Positions 17,642 to 26,741 of a stretch of DNA of 64,000 nucleotides are shown here, one piece after another. Location: contig DATDMD010000025.1 in the NCBI GenBank assembly GCA_036518975.1, positions 1 to 64,000 on the forward strand, written 5' to 3'. Origin of the DNA: Baekduia sp036518975 (GTDB lineage Bacteria > Actinomycetota > Thermoleophilia > Solirubrobacterales > Solirubrobacteraceae). Positions within the stretch are counted from its first letter, which is position 1. Each line of letters begins with the position of its first letter. The notes under the pieces were generated by a model. It saw nothing but the letters and a program-made list of their open reading frames with translations. It searched no databases and was not told where the DNA came from. A program made the translations under genes and the position numbers.

Positions 17642-18382
17642 GTGCCGCCCGGCCCGCCACGTGCCGCCCACTTCTCGCCGTGGGGACTCCTCGTCACCGC
17701 GTGTGCGGCCGTGCTCGGCGTCGTCGCGCTCGGGCTGTTGATCTGGGCGCTGGCGTCGTCGCAGGAGCGGTCGGTCTCCTACTCCGTGCGCGGCGCGCCG
17801 GCGGGCGTGACGCTGGACCTCGGCGGCGCCGACGTCGAGGTGCTCGGCGGCGGCCGCGCGACGGCGGTCGCGGTGAGCCACGTCGATCGCTTCGGGTTCG
17901 GCCACGGGCCGGTCGCCGACCGGTCGATCGGCGACGGCATGTTCAGCGTCCGGTCGCGCTGCCCGCGCACGATGCTGCGCGGTTGCTCCGTGCGCTACCG
18001 CGTCGTGGTCCCGGACAACGTCCCGCTCTCCATCCGGACCACGTCGGGCTCGGTGAGCTTCAGCGGCTACCGCGGCTCGGCGCGGATCGAGACCGACGGC
18101 GGGGACATCGCGATCGCCGGCTTCTGCGGGTTCTCGCTGCAGGCGCGCGCCGAGGGCGGCGGGAACATCACCGCGACGACCGCCTGCCCGCCGCCGCAGC
18201 TGTCGCTGCGCACGACCACCGGCGCCGTGCGCGCGCGGGTGCCGGGCGGGCGCTACCGGATCGACGCCTCGACGTCCGGCGCCGCGCCGCTGATCCGGGG
18301 CCTGACCGCGGACTCCGGCGCGCCGTTCGCCATCCAGGCCGTCAGCGGGTCCGGCGCGGTGAGCGTGGAGCGGGGGTCGTGA
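17642..18382 (+). CDS. Membrane-anchored DUF4097-like (adhesin-type beta) protein
   Basis: A 246-residue protein with one N-terminal helix (about 14-38) and an extracytoplasmic beta-rich domain with repeated strands (SIRTTSGSVSFSGYRGSARI, LSLRTTTGAVRARVPGGRY). This repeating pattern matches DUF4097/toast-rack domains, found in LiaF-like proteins and often beside envelope-stress kinases. TAGAGT (17630-17635) lies 6 bases before the GTG, suggesting a leaderless start. The gene overlaps the following kinase by GTGA, so the two are co-translated and may act together at the membrane. Confidence 0.75.
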   Translation: MPPGPPRAAHFSPWGLLVTACAAVLGVVALGLLIWALASSQERSVSYSVRGAPAGVTLDLGGADVEVLGGGRATAVAVSHVDRFGFGHGPVADRSIGDGMFSVRSRCPRTMLRGCSVRYRVVVPDNVPLSIRTTSGSVSFSGYRGSARIETDGGDIAIAGFCGFSLQARAEGGGNITATTACPPPQLSLRTTTGAVRARVPGGRYRIDASTSGAAPLIRGLTADSGAPFAIQAVSGSGAVSVERGS

Positions 18383-19935
18383 TCGCGGCGTTCGCGCTGC
18401 CGCGGCGCACGTCCCGCGCGGTGCAGACGGCCGGCCACCTCGTCGTGAGCGTCGCGATCGCGCTGCTCGCCGTGCTGGCGCTGGTCGTCATCGCGGCCGG
18501 CGCGGTGCTCAGCGTGCTCGGGATCGGCCTGCCGCTGCTGCTGGCCGGCGCCGCGGGCGGCCGGCGCGTGGTGCGCCTGGACCGCCGCGCGGCCAACCGC
18601 TTCCTCGGCGCGCAGATCCCGTCGCTGCCGCTCACCGCGGCGCCGACGTCGGGCAACCCGTGGCAGCGGGCCGTGGCGACGCTGCGCGACCGGACCCTGT
18701 GGAGGGTCGCCGCCCTGCTGTGGCTCAAGCCGCTGCTGACGCTCGCCGAGGTGGTCGCGGGCGGCGCGTTCGTCGTCCTGACGGTGTGGCTGGTCAGGCT
18801 CGGCGTCGAGGCGGTCGGCGGTCTGTACGACGCGGACTACTTCGGGCCTATGGCGTTCGACCCGGGCACGGGCATCGTGCTCCTGCTCCTGGCGCTGCCG
18901 GCGGCGGTGCTCGCCCTCGCCGCGCTCGACGCGCTCCACGACCCGCTGCGCGCGATCGCCCGCGCGCTGATGCTCCCGCGCGCGGCCGTGGACGCGCCGG
19001 TGCGCGAGCTGCTGGCCGAGTCGCTCGGCGACCACTCGGTCGCGATCGCCTACTGGCTGCCCGACCGCGAGATGTTCGTGGACGAGACGGGCCGGCGCGT
19101 CGAGCTGCCGCACCCGGCCTCGGGGCGGACGTGGACGGCGGTCGAGCACGACGGGCGGCCGGTCGCCGCGATCGTCCACGACGCGGCGCTGGACACGACC
19201 AGCGAGCTCGTCCAGGCGGCGGCCAGCGCGGCGTCGCTGGCGATCGACAACGAGCGCCTGAAGGCCGACCTGCGCGCGCGGCTGGAGGAGCTGCGGGTCT
19301 CGCGCCTGCGGATCGTCGAGGCCACCGACGCCGCGCGCCGCCGCATCGAGCGCGACCTCCACGACGGCGCCCAGCAGCAGCTCGTCGCGCTCGCGCTGGA
19401 GCTGCGGCTGCTGCGGGCGCGCGTCAAGGAGCAGCCGGACGTCGTCCTGATGGTGGAGGGCCTGAGCGAGCGGCTGGCCAGCGCGCTGGCCGAGCTGCGC
19501 GAGCTGGCGCGCGGCATCCACCCGTCGATCCTCAGCGAGCAGGGCCTGGCGCCGGCGATCGACGCGCTGGCCGACCGCGCGCCCGTCGCGGTCACGGCCG
19601 AGGTCGCGATCGACGAGCGCCTCGCCGAGCCCGTCGAGGCCGCCGCGTACTTCGTCGTGGCCGAGGCGCTGACCAACGTGGTGAAGTACGCGCACGCCAG
19701 CGGCGTGGAGGTCGCGGTGCGCAGGACCGGCGACGAGGTGCTCGTCGACGTGGCCGACGACGGCGTCGGCGGCGTGGACCTCGAGGCCGGCAGCGGGCTG
19801 CGCGGCCTGCGGGACCGGCTCGCGGCCGTCGACGGCGAGCTGGACATCGACAGCCCGCCCGGCGGCGGGACCCGGCTGCGCGCCAGGATCCCCGTCGACC
19901 TGGCGGACACGGACGAGGAGGGCGACCCGGCATGA
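18379..19935 (+). CDS. Sensor histidine kinase, NarL-partner type (HisKA_3)
   Basis: A 518-residue kinase. The N-terminal half has about four membrane helices in two pairs, resembling the 'putative sensor' domain, then a short GAF-like stretch and a coiled coil. The H-box RRRIERDLHDGAQQQ puts the phosphoacceptor at His328, and the ATPase has EALTNVVKYAHAS and GSGLRGLRDRL. Such kinases pair with LuxR-type response regulators, but none is adjacent. It is translationally coupled to the DUF4097 gene before it and to a binding lipoprotein after it, which suggests a three-part sensor. Confidence 0.92.
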   Translation: MIAAFALPRRTSRAVQTAGHLVVSVAIALLAVLALVVIAAGAVLSVLGIGLPLLLAGAAGGRRVVRLDRRAANRFLGAQIPSLPLTAAPTSGNPWQRAVATLRDRTLWRVAALLWLKPLLTLAEVVAGGAFVVLTVWLVRLGVEAVGGLYDADYFGPMAFDPGTGIVLLLLALPAAVLALAALDALHDPLRAIARALMLPRAAVDAPVRELLAESLGDHSVAIAYWLPDREMFVDETGRRVELPHPASGRTWTAVEHDGRPVAAIVHDAALDTTSELVQAAASAASLAIDNERLKADLRARLEELRVSRLRIVEATDAARRRIERDLHDGAQQQLVALALELRLLRARVKEQPDVVLMVEGLSERLASALAELRELARGIHPSILSEQGLAPAIDALADRAPVAVTAEVAIDERLAEPVEAAAYFVVAEALTNVVKYAHASGVEVAVRRTGDEVLVDVADDGVGGVDLEAGSGLRGLRDRLAAVDGELDIDSPPGGGTRLRARIPVDLADTDEEGDPA

Positions 19936-20963
19936 GGCGCTTGACGTTGTTGGTGGTGTTGATCGTGGCCGCGGCCGCCGTCGCGACGGGCTGCGGGAGC
20001 AAGTCCAACGTGTCGGAGGGGCCGATCACCGTCGACAGCGGCAGCTCGGCGGAGCCGAGCGGGGCGGACGCCGGCGCGCCCGGCCTGCCCGGCGGCACCC
20101 GCGCGGTGAGGATCGCGGTCGTCACCCACGGCCAGGCGTCGTCGCCGTTCTGGGCGATCGTGCGCAACGGGGTGGAGGCCGCCGGCCGCCAGGTCGATGC
20201 CGTCGTCACCTACAGGGCGCCGGACGTCTACAGCCTGGACCACATGGTCGCGCTGATCGATCAGGCGATCGCGTCCAAGCCGGACGGGCTGGTCGTCTCG
20301 CTCCCGGAGCCGGGCCTGGCGCCGGCGATCCGGCGCGCGGTCAAGGCCGGCATCCCGACCGTCACCATCAACTCGGGCAGCGACATGTACAAGTCGCTAG
20401 GCGTCCTCGCGCACGTCGGCCAGCCGGAGGGCGACGCGGGCTTCAAGGCCGGCCGGCGGCTGGCGTCGCTCGGCGTCAAGAACGCGTTGTGCATCAACCT
20501 GAAGATCCCCAACCAGGGCCTGGACCTCCGCTGCGCCGGCATGGCGCGGGCGCTCAAGGCCGCCGGCGCGCAGTCCACCGTCGTGCGCATCGACGACCAG
20601 GCCGCCAACGCGCCGGCGGCCGTCGCGCGCGCGGTCGCGCGCGCCCACGCCGACGGCGTCCTGGCGATGAACTCCACCAGCGGCGTGGCCGCGGCCAAGG
20701 GGCTGGCCGACGACCCGGACGTCGTGATCGGCACGTTCGACCTCGGCCCCGACGTCCTCAAGGCGGTCGAGGACGGCCGGATCGCGTTCGCCGTCGACCA
20801 GCAGGCCTACCTCCAGGGCTACCTGCCGGTTGTGCTGCTGGCCGAGCGCGCGCGCTACGGCCTGTTCCCGGCCCAGGGCGACGTGATCCCGACCGGGCCG
20901 AACTTCGTCACCAAGGCCAACGCGGCGAAGGCGATGGCGCTCTCGGCGCGCTCGATCCGCTAG
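19932..20963 (+). CDS. Sugar-type substrate-binding lipoprotein (Peripla_BP_4)
   Basis: A 343-residue protein with an N-terminal signal and lipobox ending at Cys21 (VATGC), then a periplasmic-binding fold: IAVVTHGQASSPFWAIVRNG, DQAIASKPDGLVVSLPEP, GIPTVTINSG and IGTFDLGPDVLKAV are typical of the RbsB-like family that binds simple sugars, inositol or AI-2. No permease or ATPase gene adjoins. ATG overlaps the kinase stop, so the likely role is to present a ligand to that kinase, as LuxP does for LuxQ. This is inference from gene order. Confidence 0.87.
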   Translation: MRRLTLLVVLIVAAAAVATGCGSKSNVSEGPITVDSGSSAEPSGADAGAPGLPGGTRAVRIAVVTHGQASSPFWAIVRNGVEAAGRQVDAVVTYRAPDVYSLDHMVALIDQAIASKPDGLVVSLPEPGLAPAIRRAVKAGIPTVTINSGSDMYKSLGVLAHVGQPEGDAGFKAGRRLASLGVKNALCINLKIPNQGLDLRCAGMARALKAAGAQSTVVRIDDQAANAPAAVARAVARAHADGVLAMNSTSGVAAAKGLADDPDVVIGTFDLGPDVLKAVEDGRIAFAVDQQAYLQGYLPVVLLAERARYGLFPAQGDVIPTGPNFVTKANAAKAMALSARSIR

Positions 20964-20973
20964 CCGCGGGGCG

Positions 20974-21876
20974 CTAGACCTGCGGCTGCGCCGGGTGGCG
21001 GTGCTCGCGGTCGTCGCGCGCCACGACGCGCGGCGAGTCCGTGAGGATTTGGCGCCGCCGCAGGCCGGCCAGCAGGGTCTCGGTGCCGGCGAACCGCACG
21101 AGCGTCGCGAAGCCCTCGACCCAGCTCGTGTCGAGCGTGTGCGGCTCGAGGTCCTTGACTTGGCCGTCGAGCTCGATGCGCGCCCCGCCGTAGCCGCCGT
21201 CGACCGTGATCCGGACGTCGCTGCTCACGCCGACGACCAGCGGCGGCGTCGAGCCGGCGTGCGGCGCGACGGGCGTGACGACGATGGCCTCCGTGCGCTG
21301 CGCGAGGATCGGCCCGCCCGCGGCCATGGTGTAGGCGCTGGAGCCCAGCGGCGTGGCGATCACCACGCCGTCGCCCGCGAAGCGGACGTACAGCTCGCCG
21401 TCGACGTGGATGCCGACCACGACCTGGTTGGCGCCCTTGCGCGCGACGACGACGTCGTTGATCGCCACCACCGGGTCGCGGCCGTCCACGCCGACCCCGA
21501 CGCCCGGCAGCTCGTGCGCGAGCCACTCGCCGGCGGCCAGGCGGTCCAGCGCGGTCGGGAGGTCCGCGGCCGAGGTCGCGGTCAGCGCGCCGAGGCTGCC
21601 GCAGGCGATGCCGAGCACGGGCTTGCCGTGCGGCGCGGCGGCCTGCAGCGCCGCGAGCGTCGTCCCGTCGCCGCCGATCGAGACGACGAGGTCGACGGTG
21701 GCCGCGTCGCCCGGCGGGGCGACGACGCGCTCCTGGCCGCGCGCGGGGACCTGGACGAGCTCGGTGTCGTGCTCCCGGGCCCAGGTCGCGAGCGCTTCCA
21801 GCGGCGCGTCCAGCGGGCGGCTGGGGTGGATGACGAGCCCGATCCGCTCGATGCGCCCGCGGCCGTCGAGGCTCAT
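20974..21876 (-). CDS. nadK: NAD kinase
   Basis: Phosphorylates NAD+ to NADP+ with ATP or polyphosphate. The 300-residue protein carries the GGDGT motif in VSIGGDGTTL, the conserved INDVVV segment and the GDGVVIATPLGSSAY block that forms the NAD site. The C-terminal 20 residues are His/Arg-rich and outside the domain. ATG 21876 overlaps the stop of the aldo/keto reductase gene by four bases, so NADP supply and an NADPH-using enzyme are made from one message. Confidence 0.93.
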   Translation of the reverse strand: MSLDGRGRIERIGLVIHPSRPLDAPLEALATWAREHDTELVQVPARGQERVVAPPGDAATVDLVVSIGGDGTTLAALQAAAPHGKPVLGIACGSLGALTATSAADLPTALDRLAAGEWLAHELPGVGVGVDGRDPVVAINDVVVARKGANQVVVGIHVDGELYVRFAGDGVVIATPLGSSAYTMAAGGPILAQRTEAIVVTPVAPHAGSTPPLVVGVSSDVRITVDGGYGGARIELDGQVKDLEPHTLDTSWVEGFATLVRFAGTETLLAGLRRRQILTDSPRVVARDDREHRHPAQPQV

Positions 21877-22817
21877 GCGGCGGCCGATGCCGCGGACAGC
21901 TGCTCGACCTCCGAGTCGGTCAGCCGCAGGTCGTTGACCGGCAGCAGCTCGGCGAGTTGCTCCACCGTCCGCGCAGAGGCGATGGGGGAGACCACGTGCG
22001 GCTGGGCGGCCAGCCAGGCGAGGCCGGCGGCCGCGACGGTCGTGCCGTGCGCGGCGGCGACGGCGTCCAGCGCGTCGAGGATCGCGACCGCGTCCGGGCG
22101 CTCCAGGTACGCGGCGGCGGCGCCGGCGCGCGGCGAGTCGACGGCCGCCCCGCCCGGCCGGTACTTGCCGGTGAGGAAGCCCTTGGCCAGCGCGAAGTAG
22201 GGGACGACCGCGAGGTCGTGCTCGGCCACGACCGGCGCGAGCGTCTGCTCGTACTCGCGCTCGACGAGGCTGTAGTCGGGCTGCAGGGCGACGTACTTCG
22301 GCAGGCCCTTCTCGTCGGCCAGCGCGAGGGCGGCGGCCAGGCGCGGCGCCGCGTAGTTCGAGGCGCCGATGTGGCGGACCTTGCCGGCGTCGATCAGCTC
22401 GCCGAACGCGGACAGCGTCTCCTCGAGCTCGGTGTCGGGGTCGTCGTAGTGCGCCCAGTAGAGGTCGATGTGGTCGACCTGCAGGCGCTGCAGCGACGCG
22501 TCCGCCGCGCCGAGGATCGCCGCGCGGCTCAGCCCGGTGTTCGGGGCCAGGCGGCTGACCTTGGTCGCGACGACGACGTCGTCGCGCTGGGCCGGGTGCT
22601 TGGCCAGCCACGTCCCGATGATCGTCTCCGACTCGCCGCCGCGGTTGCCCTCGATCCACGCCGAGTACGCGTCGGCCGTGTCGATGAAGTTCCCGCCGCC
22701 CGCCACGTAGGCGTCGAGGACGGCGTGCGCGCTGGTCTCGTCGACGTTCCACCCGAAGACGTTCGTGCCGAGGCAGAGCGTGCTGACGTCCAGGCCGCTG
22801 GTTCCAAGCATGGTCAT
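21873..22817 (-). CDS. Aldo/keto reductase
   Basis: A 314-residue (alpha/beta)8 oxidoreductase that uses NAD(P)H to reduce carbonyls. Motifs: GGGNFIDTADAYSAW with catalytic Asp and Tyr, ATKVSRLAPN with Lys, and DLYWAHYDD (the family His). ATG 22817 is preferred over 22811 because TAGCGT (22830-22825 on the minus strand) lies 7 bases upstream, as for other leaderless genes here. Closest by eye to the YajO/Tas-like AKR11-13 groups. Substrate unknown. Confidence 0.9.
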   Translation of the reverse strand: MTMLGTSGLDVSTLCLGTNVFGWNVDETSAHAVLDAYVAGGGNFIDTADAYSAWIEGNRGGESETIIGTWLAKHPAQRDDVVVATKVSRLAPNTGLSRAAILGAADASLQRLQVDHIDLYWAHYDDPDTELEETLSAFGELIDAGKVRHIGASNYAAPRLAAALALADEKGLPKYVALQPDYSLVEREYEQTLAPVVAEHDLAVVPYFALAKGFLTGKYRPGGAAVDSPRAGAAAAYLERPDAVAILDALDAVAAAHGTTVAAAGLAWLAAQPHVVSPIASARTVEQLAELLPVNDLRLTDSEVEQLSAASAAA

Positions 22818-22824
22818 GCAGGTC

Positions 22825-22852
22825 ACGCTAGCGCGGGCGCGCCGACTAGTCT
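22825..22852. promoter_or_regulatory. Divergent -10 boxes for aldo/keto reductase and tgt
   Basis: On the minus strand TAGCGT (22830-22825) precedes the reductase ATG by 7 bases; on the plus strand TAGTCT (22847-22852) precedes the tgt ATG by 8. Only 43 bases separate the two genes, so the promoters share one short region and both messages should be leaderless. Confidence 0.5.
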
Positions 22853-22860
22853 GGGCGCCG

Positions 22861-24063
22861 ATGGTCGTCGCCTCCTCCCCGCTCGAGATCCTCGCCCGCG
22901 ACCCCGGCTCGCTCGCCCGCGCCGGCGTCCTGCGCACCGCCCACGGCGAGGTCCGCACGCCCGCGTTCGTGCCCCTGGCCACCAAGGCCACCGTGAAGGG
23001 CCTCACGCCCGACGAGGTCCGCGGGCTGGGCTACGACATGGTGTTGGGCAACACCTATCACCTGTTCCTGGAGCCCGGCCACGAGCGGATCGCGGGCCTC
23101 GGCGGCCTCCACGAGTTCATGCGCTGGGACCACCCGATCATCACCGACTCGGGCGGCTTCCAGGTCTTCTCGATGGGCCACGGGACCGTGGCCGACGAGA
23201 TCAAGGGCCGCTCTGCGCACGGCGGCGGCGACCGCCACGGCAAGACGCTCGGGATCACCGAGGACGGCGTCCGCTTCCGCAGCCACATCGACGGCTCCGA
23301 GAAGTTCCTGGCGCCGGAGACGAGCATGGAGATCCAGGCCAAGCTCGGCTCCGACATCGCGCTCGTCTTCGACGAGTGCACGCCGTTCAACGTGTCCAAG
23401 GACTACACCGCGCGCTCGACCGAGCGCACGCACCGCTGGCTGGAGCGCTGCCTGGACTGGCACGACGCCAACGGCCCCGCCGGCCAGCTGGTCTACGGGA
23501 TCGTCCAGGGCGGCGTCTACGAGGACCTGCGCCAGGAGTCGGCGCGGGTGATCGGCGCGTCGCGCGTGGACGGCATCGCCATCGGCGGCTCGCTGGGCGC
23601 CGACAAGCCGCAGATGTACGAGGTCGTCGAGATGGCGACGTCGGTCCTGCCCGAGGCGCCGCCGCGCCACCTGCTGGGCATCGGCGACATCGACGACCTC
23701 GTCCGCGGCACCGAGCTGGGGATCGACACGTTCGACTGCGCGATGCCCACGCGGCTGGGCCGCCACGGCGTCGCGCTGGTCCCCGAGCCCGACAAGCGCT
23801 GGCGCGTCGACCTCACCGCTGGTCGCTTCAAGGACGCCGACGGACCGATCTACGACGGCTGCCCTTGCCCGACGTGCGAAGCGGGGTACAGCCGGGGCTA
23901 CTTGCGCTACCTCGTCAACAACCGGGAGCTCACGGGCCTGCGGCTGCTGGTCGTCCACAACCTCGCGTTCGTGCGCCGGACGATGACGCGGCTGCGCCAG
24001 GCGATCGTCGACGGGCGCCTGGCCGAAGAGGCGGCCGCGATCAGAGGAGGCGTCGCGCCCTAG
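22861..24063 (+). CDS. tgt: tRNA-guanine transglycosylase (queuine/preQ1)
   Basis: Exchanges G34 of GUN anticodons for preQ1 in queuosine synthesis. The 400-residue TIM barrel has IITDSGGFQVFS with the catalytic Asp, the second nucleophile in GIDTFDCAMPTRLGRHG, and the zinc site CPCPTC...YLVNNREL with a downstream His (VVHNLAF). Length is a little above the usual 370-385. No queC/D/E/F genes are nearby, so preQ1 must come from elsewhere or by salvage. Confidence 0.95.
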   Translation: MVVASSPLEILARDPGSLARAGVLRTAHGEVRTPAFVPLATKATVKGLTPDEVRGLGYDMVLGNTYHLFLEPGHERIAGLGGLHEFMRWDHPIITDSGGFQVFSMGHGTVADEIKGRSAHGGGDRHGKTLGITEDGVRFRSHIDGSEKFLAPETSMEIQAKLGSDIALVFDECTPFNVSKDYTARSTERTHRWLERCLDWHDANGPAGQLVYGIVQGGVYEDLRQESARVIGASRVDGIAIGGSLGADKPQMYEVVEMATSVLPEAPPRHLLGIGDIDDLVRGTELGIDTFDCAMPTRLGRHGVALVPEPDKRWRVDLTAGRFKDADGPIYDGCPCPTCEAGYSRGYLRYLVNNRELTGLRLLVVHNLAFVRRTMTRLRQAIVDGRLAEEAAAIRGGVAP

Positions 24064-24085
24064 ACGGTGCGACGATCAGGCCGGG

Positions 24086-25435
24086 ATGCTCGCCGTCGCG
24101 AACGACCTCCTGGCCGTCCTCAGCCCTGGCGAGCAGGAGCACCTCGACAGCGCGCGGCAGATGCAGGCGCTGTCGTTCACGGTGCACATCCCGCTCGTGT
24201 GCTTCGGGACCGCGTTCCCCATCATGGTGGTGTTCGCCGAGTGGCTGGGACACCGCACCGGCGACGAGCACCTGCGCCTCCTGGCTCGGCGCTGGACGCG
24301 CATCATGGTCGCGCTGTTCGCCGTCGGCGTCATCACCGGCACGATCCTGAGCTTCGAGATGGGCCTGCTGTGGCCGGCGTTCACCGCGACGTTCGGCTCG
24401 GTCTTCGGGCTCGGCTTCGCCATCGAGGGCTTCTCGTTCTTCGTCGAGGCGATCTTCATCGGGATGTACGTGTACGGCTGGAACCGGCTCTCGCCGCGGC
24501 TGCACATGCTCACGGCGATCCCGATCATCCTCACCGGGTTCACCGGGTCGTTCATGGTGATCGCGGTCAACGGCTGGATGAACCACCCGTCGGGGTTCCG
24601 GCTGGTCGGCGACCACGTCGTCGCGGTGCACCCGTGGCGCGCGCTGTTCGACAACCCGTACTTCTGGCACGAGTTGGTGCACATGTACCTTGCCGGCTAC
24701 ATCGTCACCGGGTTCGTGCTCGCCGCGGTCTACGGCTTCGGCTGGCTGCGCGGCCGGCGCGGGCGCTACGAGCGCGCGGCGCTGGCGATCCCGCTGACGA
24801 TCGCCGCGCTCGCCGCGCCCGTGCAGATCCTCGTCGGCGACTGGGCGGCGCGCGACGTCGCCAAGTACCAGCCGACGAAGCTCGCGGCGCTGGAGGGGCT
24901 GGGCCGGACGCAGAAGGGCGCGCCGGTGCACATCGCGGGGTGGTACGACAGCGGCCGCGAGGAGGTCCGCTACGGGATCCGGATCCCGAAGGCGCTGTCG
25001 TTCCTGGCCTTCCACGACTTCAACGCGACGGTCCGCGGCCTGGACGCCGTCGCGCCGGAGGACCGCCCGCCGGTCAACGTGGTGCGGTACGCGTTCCAGA
25101 CGATGGTCGGGATCGGGACGCTGCTCGCGCTGCTCGGCGTCTTCTACCTCGTCGTGCGCGTGCGGTTCAGACGGCTGCCCGAGTCGGTGTGGTTCTACCG
25201 CGCGCTGGTGCTCGCCGGGCCGCTGTCGTTCGTCGCGCTGATCGCCGGCTGGGTGACGACCGAGGTCGGCCGCCAGCCCTGGGTGGTCTACGGCTACATG
25301 CGCACCGCCCAGGCGGTGACGGGCGCCGCGCCGATCCGGTGGGGCTACGCGGCGCTGATCATCGTGTACGCGTCGGTCGCCGTCGCCGTCGTGTGGATCC
25401 TGCGGCGCTTGGCGCGCTCGGAGGTCTCGGCGTGA
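24086..25435 (+). CDS. cydA: Cytochrome bd-type quinol oxidase subunit I
   Basis: The haem-bearing subunit of a proton-motive quinol:O2 oxidoreductase. The 449-residue protein has about nine helices; FTVHIPLVCFG contains the first haem-ligand His, SFFVEAIFIGMYVYGWNR the conserved Glu, and VAKYQPTKLAALEG is the quinol-site QPxK...E element. GRQPWVVYG is invariant. The loop after it is short, as in the cyanide-insensitive (CIO) branch. cydB follows with GTGA overlap. No cydDC genes lie nearby. Confidence 0.95.
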   Translation: MLAVANDLLAVLSPGEQEHLDSARQMQALSFTVHIPLVCFGTAFPIMVVFAEWLGHRTGDEHLRLLARRWTRIMVALFAVGVITGTILSFEMGLLWPAFTATFGSVFGLGFAIEGFSFFVEAIFIGMYVYGWNRLSPRLHMLTAIPIILTGFTGSFMVIAVNGWMNHPSGFRLVGDHVVAVHPWRALFDNPYFWHELVHMYLAGYIVTGFVLAAVYGFGWLRGRRGRYERAALAIPLTIAALAAPVQILVGDWAARDVAKYQPTKLAALEGLGRTQKGAPVHIAGWYDSGREEVRYGIRIPKALSFLAFHDFNATVRGLDAVAPEDRPPVNVVRYAFQTMVGIGTLLALLGVFYLVVRVRFRRLPESVWFYRALVLAGPLSFVALIAGWVTTEVGRQPWVVYGYMRTAQAVTGAAPIRWGYAALIIVYASVAVAVVWILRRLARSEVSA

Positions 25436-26721
25436 CGCTCGCCGACGTCCCGATGCTGTTCATCCTGGCCGGGCTGATCGCCTACGTGACGCTGGCGGGC
25501 CCGGACTTCGGCGCCGCCGTCTGGCAGGTCACCGCCGGGCGCGGCAAGGAGAGCGAGCGGCTGCGCGACCTCGCCCACGACGCGATGGCGCCGGTGTGGG
25601 AGGCCAACCACGTGTGGTTGATCTTCGTCCTCACCGTGATGTGGACGAGCTACCCGACCGCGTTCGGCTCGATCGCCTCGACGCTGTGCGTCGCGCTGTT
25701 CATCGCGGGGCTGGGGATCGTCGTGCGCGGCGCGGCCTACGCGCTGCGCTCGGGCGCGGGCGACCTGCACGAGCAGGTGCGGATCGACGCGGCGTCGGCG
25801 GTCTCCTCGATCCTGACGCCGTTCGCGCTCGGCGCGGCGATCGGTGGAGTGGCGTCCGGGCGCGTGCCGGTCGGCAACGCGGCGGGCGACCTGATCACCA
25901 GCTGGATCAACCCCACGTCCTTGATCACGGGCGCGATCGCGGTGGCGGCGTCGGCCTACCTGGCGGCCGTGTTCCTGAGCGCGGACGCGATCCGGCTGGA
26001 CCAGCCGGACCTGTCGGAGGCGTTCCGCCGGCGGGCGCTGGGCTCGGGCGTCGTCGCCGGCATCCTGGCCGCGGCGGGGCTGGTCGTCCTGCACGACGAC
26101 GCGTACCGGATCTACCACGGGCTGGTGTCCGGCGATGGGCTGCCGGCGCTGATCGTCTCGGCGCTGGCCGGGGTCGGGACGCTGGCGCTGGTCGTGCTGC
26201 GGCGCTACGAGCCGGCGCGCTACAGCGCCGGGCTGGCGGTCGCGGCAATCGTGGTCGGCTGGGCGCTGGCGCAGAAGCCGGAGCTGCTGCCGGGGCTGAC
26301 GGTCCACCAGGCGGCCGCGTCGCACGACACGCTGTGGGCCGTGATCATCGCGGTGATCGCCGGCGGCCTGATCGTCTTCCCGTCGCTGGCGCTGCTGTTC
26401 CGCCTCACGCTGCTCGGGACGCTGCGCGGCGCCCACGGCCCGGGCCACGTCGCGGCCGAGCCGGCGGCCACCGCGCCGCCGCGGCCCGGCCCGCGCGCGC
26501 TGGTGGACGCCGCGACGCAGGGCCTCCTCGCGCGCGTCGCGGTCGCGTGCCTGGTCGTCGGCTTCGGGTTCCTGAGCGTGCTCGACGCCGGCTGGGCCCA
26601 CGCGATCGGCGTCGTCGCGCTGTTCGCGTTCATCGTCGTCGGCTTCTTCGCCGCGCTCCCGCGCGACCTCGGGGTCGAGCGGCCAGAATCGTCCACCGAG
26701 GCTCAAGGATCCGGCCCCTGA
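25432..26721 (+). CDS. cydB: Cytochrome bd-type quinol oxidase subunit II
   Basis: Partner of CydA with no haem ligands of its own. The 429 residues include about nine helices, with the family blocks LAGPDFGAAVW, WEANHVWLIFVLTVMWTSYPTAFG and FLSADAIRL. It is longer than the usual 335-380 residues because of an extra C-terminal pair of helices after a Pro/Ala-rich linker (about 345-360). The GTG start overlaps the cydA stop. The C-terminal addition is unusual but the core is intact. Confidence 0.93.
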   Translation: MTLADVPMLFILAGLIAYVTLAGPDFGAAVWQVTAGRGKESERLRDLAHDAMAPVWEANHVWLIFVLTVMWTSYPTAFGSIASTLCVALFIAGLGIVVRGAAYALRSGAGDLHEQVRIDAASAVSSILTPFALGAAIGGVASGRVPVGNAAGDLITSWINPTSLITGAIAVAASAYLAAVFLSADAIRLDQPDLSEAFRRRALGSGVVAGILAAAGLVVLHDDAYRIYHGLVSGDGLPALIVSALAGVGTLALVVLRRYEPARYSAGLAVAAIVVGWALAQKPELLPGLTVHQAAASHDTLWAVIIAVIAGGLIVFPSLALLFRLTLLGTLRGAHGPGHVAAEPAATAPPRPGPRALVDAATQGLLARVAVACLVVGFGFLSVLDAGWAHAIGVVALFAFIVVGFFAALPRDLGVERPESSTEAQGSGP

Positions 26722-26741
26722 GGCCGACCACCGGCAGTGAG

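Noticed and set aside
24086..26721. Cytochrome bo or haem-copper oxidase
   Set aside because: GRQPW and the QPxK...E quinol motif identify a bd-type oxidase; no haem-copper His pattern is present.
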